Assembly (NCBI RefSeq): GCF_963662805.1 | Contig: NZ_OY759865.1 | Coordinates: 1-5,847 of the forward strand | DNA from: an uncultured Cohaesibacter sp. | GTDB lineage: Bacteria; Pseudomonadota; Alphaproteobacteria; Rhizobiales; Cohaesibacteraceae | DNA: 5,847 nucleotides | Direction: 5' to 3' | In this document: piece after piece, positions 5,079 through 5,847 of the stretch | How the letters are laid out: each line of letters starts with the position of its first letter | Numbering within the stretch: position 1 is the stretch's first letter | Program-made: the position numbers and the translations under genes | The notes under the pieces: generated by a model | Told to the model about the DNA's origin: nothing | Databases searched by the model: none | What the model saw: only the letters and a program-made list of their open reading frames with translations

Positions 5079-5847
5079 TTATTGGATAACTCGGGTCTGA
5101 CTGACACTCACCCCCTTGATGAGTGTCACCGATTGACCGCCGCCACTGCGTACCACCTTAGGCGCCGGACAGGGTGGTGGCGTCACGGCCGCCAATTGCG
5201 GGGCAGCCGCCACCGGGGTTGGGTTGGGTGCCACATCCTCAGGGTTGCGCAAAGCCAGCTGTATGGTGCCCCGGGTGGTTTCCGTCATCAGCTTCTCCGC
5301 CTCCTGCGGCGTCACCTCCAGGGTCACGGCGCGCACGATGACCGGCTTGTTGTCGGCGGTGCGGGCGGTCTGATCCACTGCCAGCACCCGGATGTTTTCC
5401 AGCACTGTGGTGGTCTTGACGTTGTTTTTGCCATCCAGCTCCACCGAGGCCAGCACATCCACGTAATTGCCCGGCAGCAGGAATCCCGCCACCCCCACCA
5501 CATCGTTGACCCGTATGGTCACCGCCCGCTTTTCCGGGGTGATCAGGCTGGCAAACAGGTTGCCCTCACCCGGCCTGACCAGCCGCTCGGCCCGCAGAAT
5601 TTCCGACGGCAACAAGTCCACCTGGGCGATCCGTCCTATGGGCGTCCTCCAGGGTGCTGAAGCTGTTCTCCGGCTGCAGCGCCTTGGGCACAGTCAACAG
5701 GTGCACATGCTTGGACTCCACCTGGGTACCCAAGGGGATGAGCTGGGCCGCCACCACGACCGAAGCCTGATCCCCTTGCGGGCTGACGGGCCCGCGCTGG
5801 CGCTTGAGCCAGCTGTCGGCCAACCAGAGGGCGCCGCCCCCCATGGC
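5079..5847 (-). pseudogene. cpaB: Flp pilus assembly protein CpaB/RcpC, 5'-truncated by window edge and frameshifted
   Basis: This is the periplasmic, inner-membrane-anchored CpaB/RcpC protein, which is thought to work with the Tad secretin. The visible N-terminus (from 5847) has the end of a hydrophobic anchor (GGGALWLADSWL). A SAF domain follows, with VVVAAQLIPLGTQV and later LLPSEILRAERL. Next comes the RcpC region with the family-typical GFLLPGNYVDVLASVE. A proline-rich linker with one Cys leads to the tail GVSVSQTRVIQ, ending at stop 5081-5079. The ATG at 5844-5842 lies inside the anchor, so the true start is probably beyond the right edge. The reading frame breaks at 5640-5642: the 5' part reads ...STLEDA and then goes off-family. 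Deleting one base of the GGG (CCC on the coding strand) gives ...STLEDAIGRIAQVDLLPSEIL and joins both halves. As given, no full-length product is made. It is the first visible gene of the operon, 27 bp before rcpA. Family identity is firm; whether the break is real or a sequencing error is open. Confidence 0.88.
5640..5642 (-). other. Frameshift site in cpaB (one extra base)
   Basis: The plus strand reads GGG here (CCC in the coding strand, in GACGCCCATAGGACGG). One base fewer would keep the SAF domain in frame as D-A-I-G-R-I-A-Q-V. The downstream frame is then open to the stop at 5079. Confidence 0.85.

Noticed and set aside
492..5642. Programmed +1 ribosomal frameshifting, since the coding strands of tadZ and cpaB both break at GCCCA
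   Set aside because: Shared context is only five bases. I see no stalling stop codon directly at the site, no known slippery sequence or stimulatory structure, and no reason for these proteins to be made this way. The third site (a T5 run) is different.
4410..5660. A 416-codon open frame on the plus strand, antisense to cpaB and rcpA
   Set aside because: Its translation is rich in His, Gln, Arg and Leu with no recognisable domain. It lies wholly opposite well-supported genes and is what strong GC bias at the third codon position of the real genes creates on the other strand.
5842..5844. ATG at 5844-5842 as the true start of cpaB
   Set aside because: It would remove most of the N-terminal membrane anchor, and the frame is still open to the window edge, so an upstream start outside the window is more likely.

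Overview
The window holds part of a Flp (tight adherence, Tad) pilus operon. All genes lie on the minus strand, so transcription runs from the right edge to the left edge. In transcription order they are: cpaB/rcpC (5' end cut by the right edge), cpaC/rcpA secretin, a small lipoprotein, tadG, tadE, tadF, and tadZ/cpaE (3' end cut by the left edge). Junctions are tight: 27, 12 and 25 bp gaps, then two TGATG stop/start overlaps, then about 12 bp. No gap is long enough to hold an internal promoter or terminator that I can recognise, so the block reads as one polycistronic unit. The prepilin, the prepilin peptidase and the TadA/B/C motor and platform genes would lie outside the window.

The organism looks like a high-GC gammaproteobacterium. 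The Tad protein style, strong AGGAGG-type ribosome binding sites and roughly 60% GC fit Aeromonas or a close relative. This is an inference from general resemblance, not a search result.

How the parts work together: RcpA forms the outer-membrane secretin ring, and CpaB/RcpC is its periplasmic SAF-domain partner. The small lipoprotein sits where an outer-membrane accessory protein would be expected. TadE, TadF and TadG are membrane-anchored minor pseudopilin-like proteins with prepilin-type N-termini (TadG divergent). TadZ is a ParA/MinD-like ATPase that places the machine at the pole or at a focus.

Three things stand out. (1) Two of the seven genes are broken by single-base insertions: cpaB once (GGG at 5640-5642) and tadZ twice (GGG at 492-494 and AAAAA at 403-407, plus-strand bases). 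Removing one base at each site restores a fully coherent family protein, so these are either recent inactivating mutations or homopolymer sequencing errors. (2) The middle of tadG (about 2095-2700) drops abruptly to 40-48% GC between flanks of 55-67%, while the frame stays intact. This looks like a recombined, diversified segment in a surface-related protein. (3) TadZ has an alanine in place of the usual catalytic lysine in its Walker A loop. I saw no RNA gene, mobile element, CRISPR array or clear repeat, and no evidence of a wholly new system.
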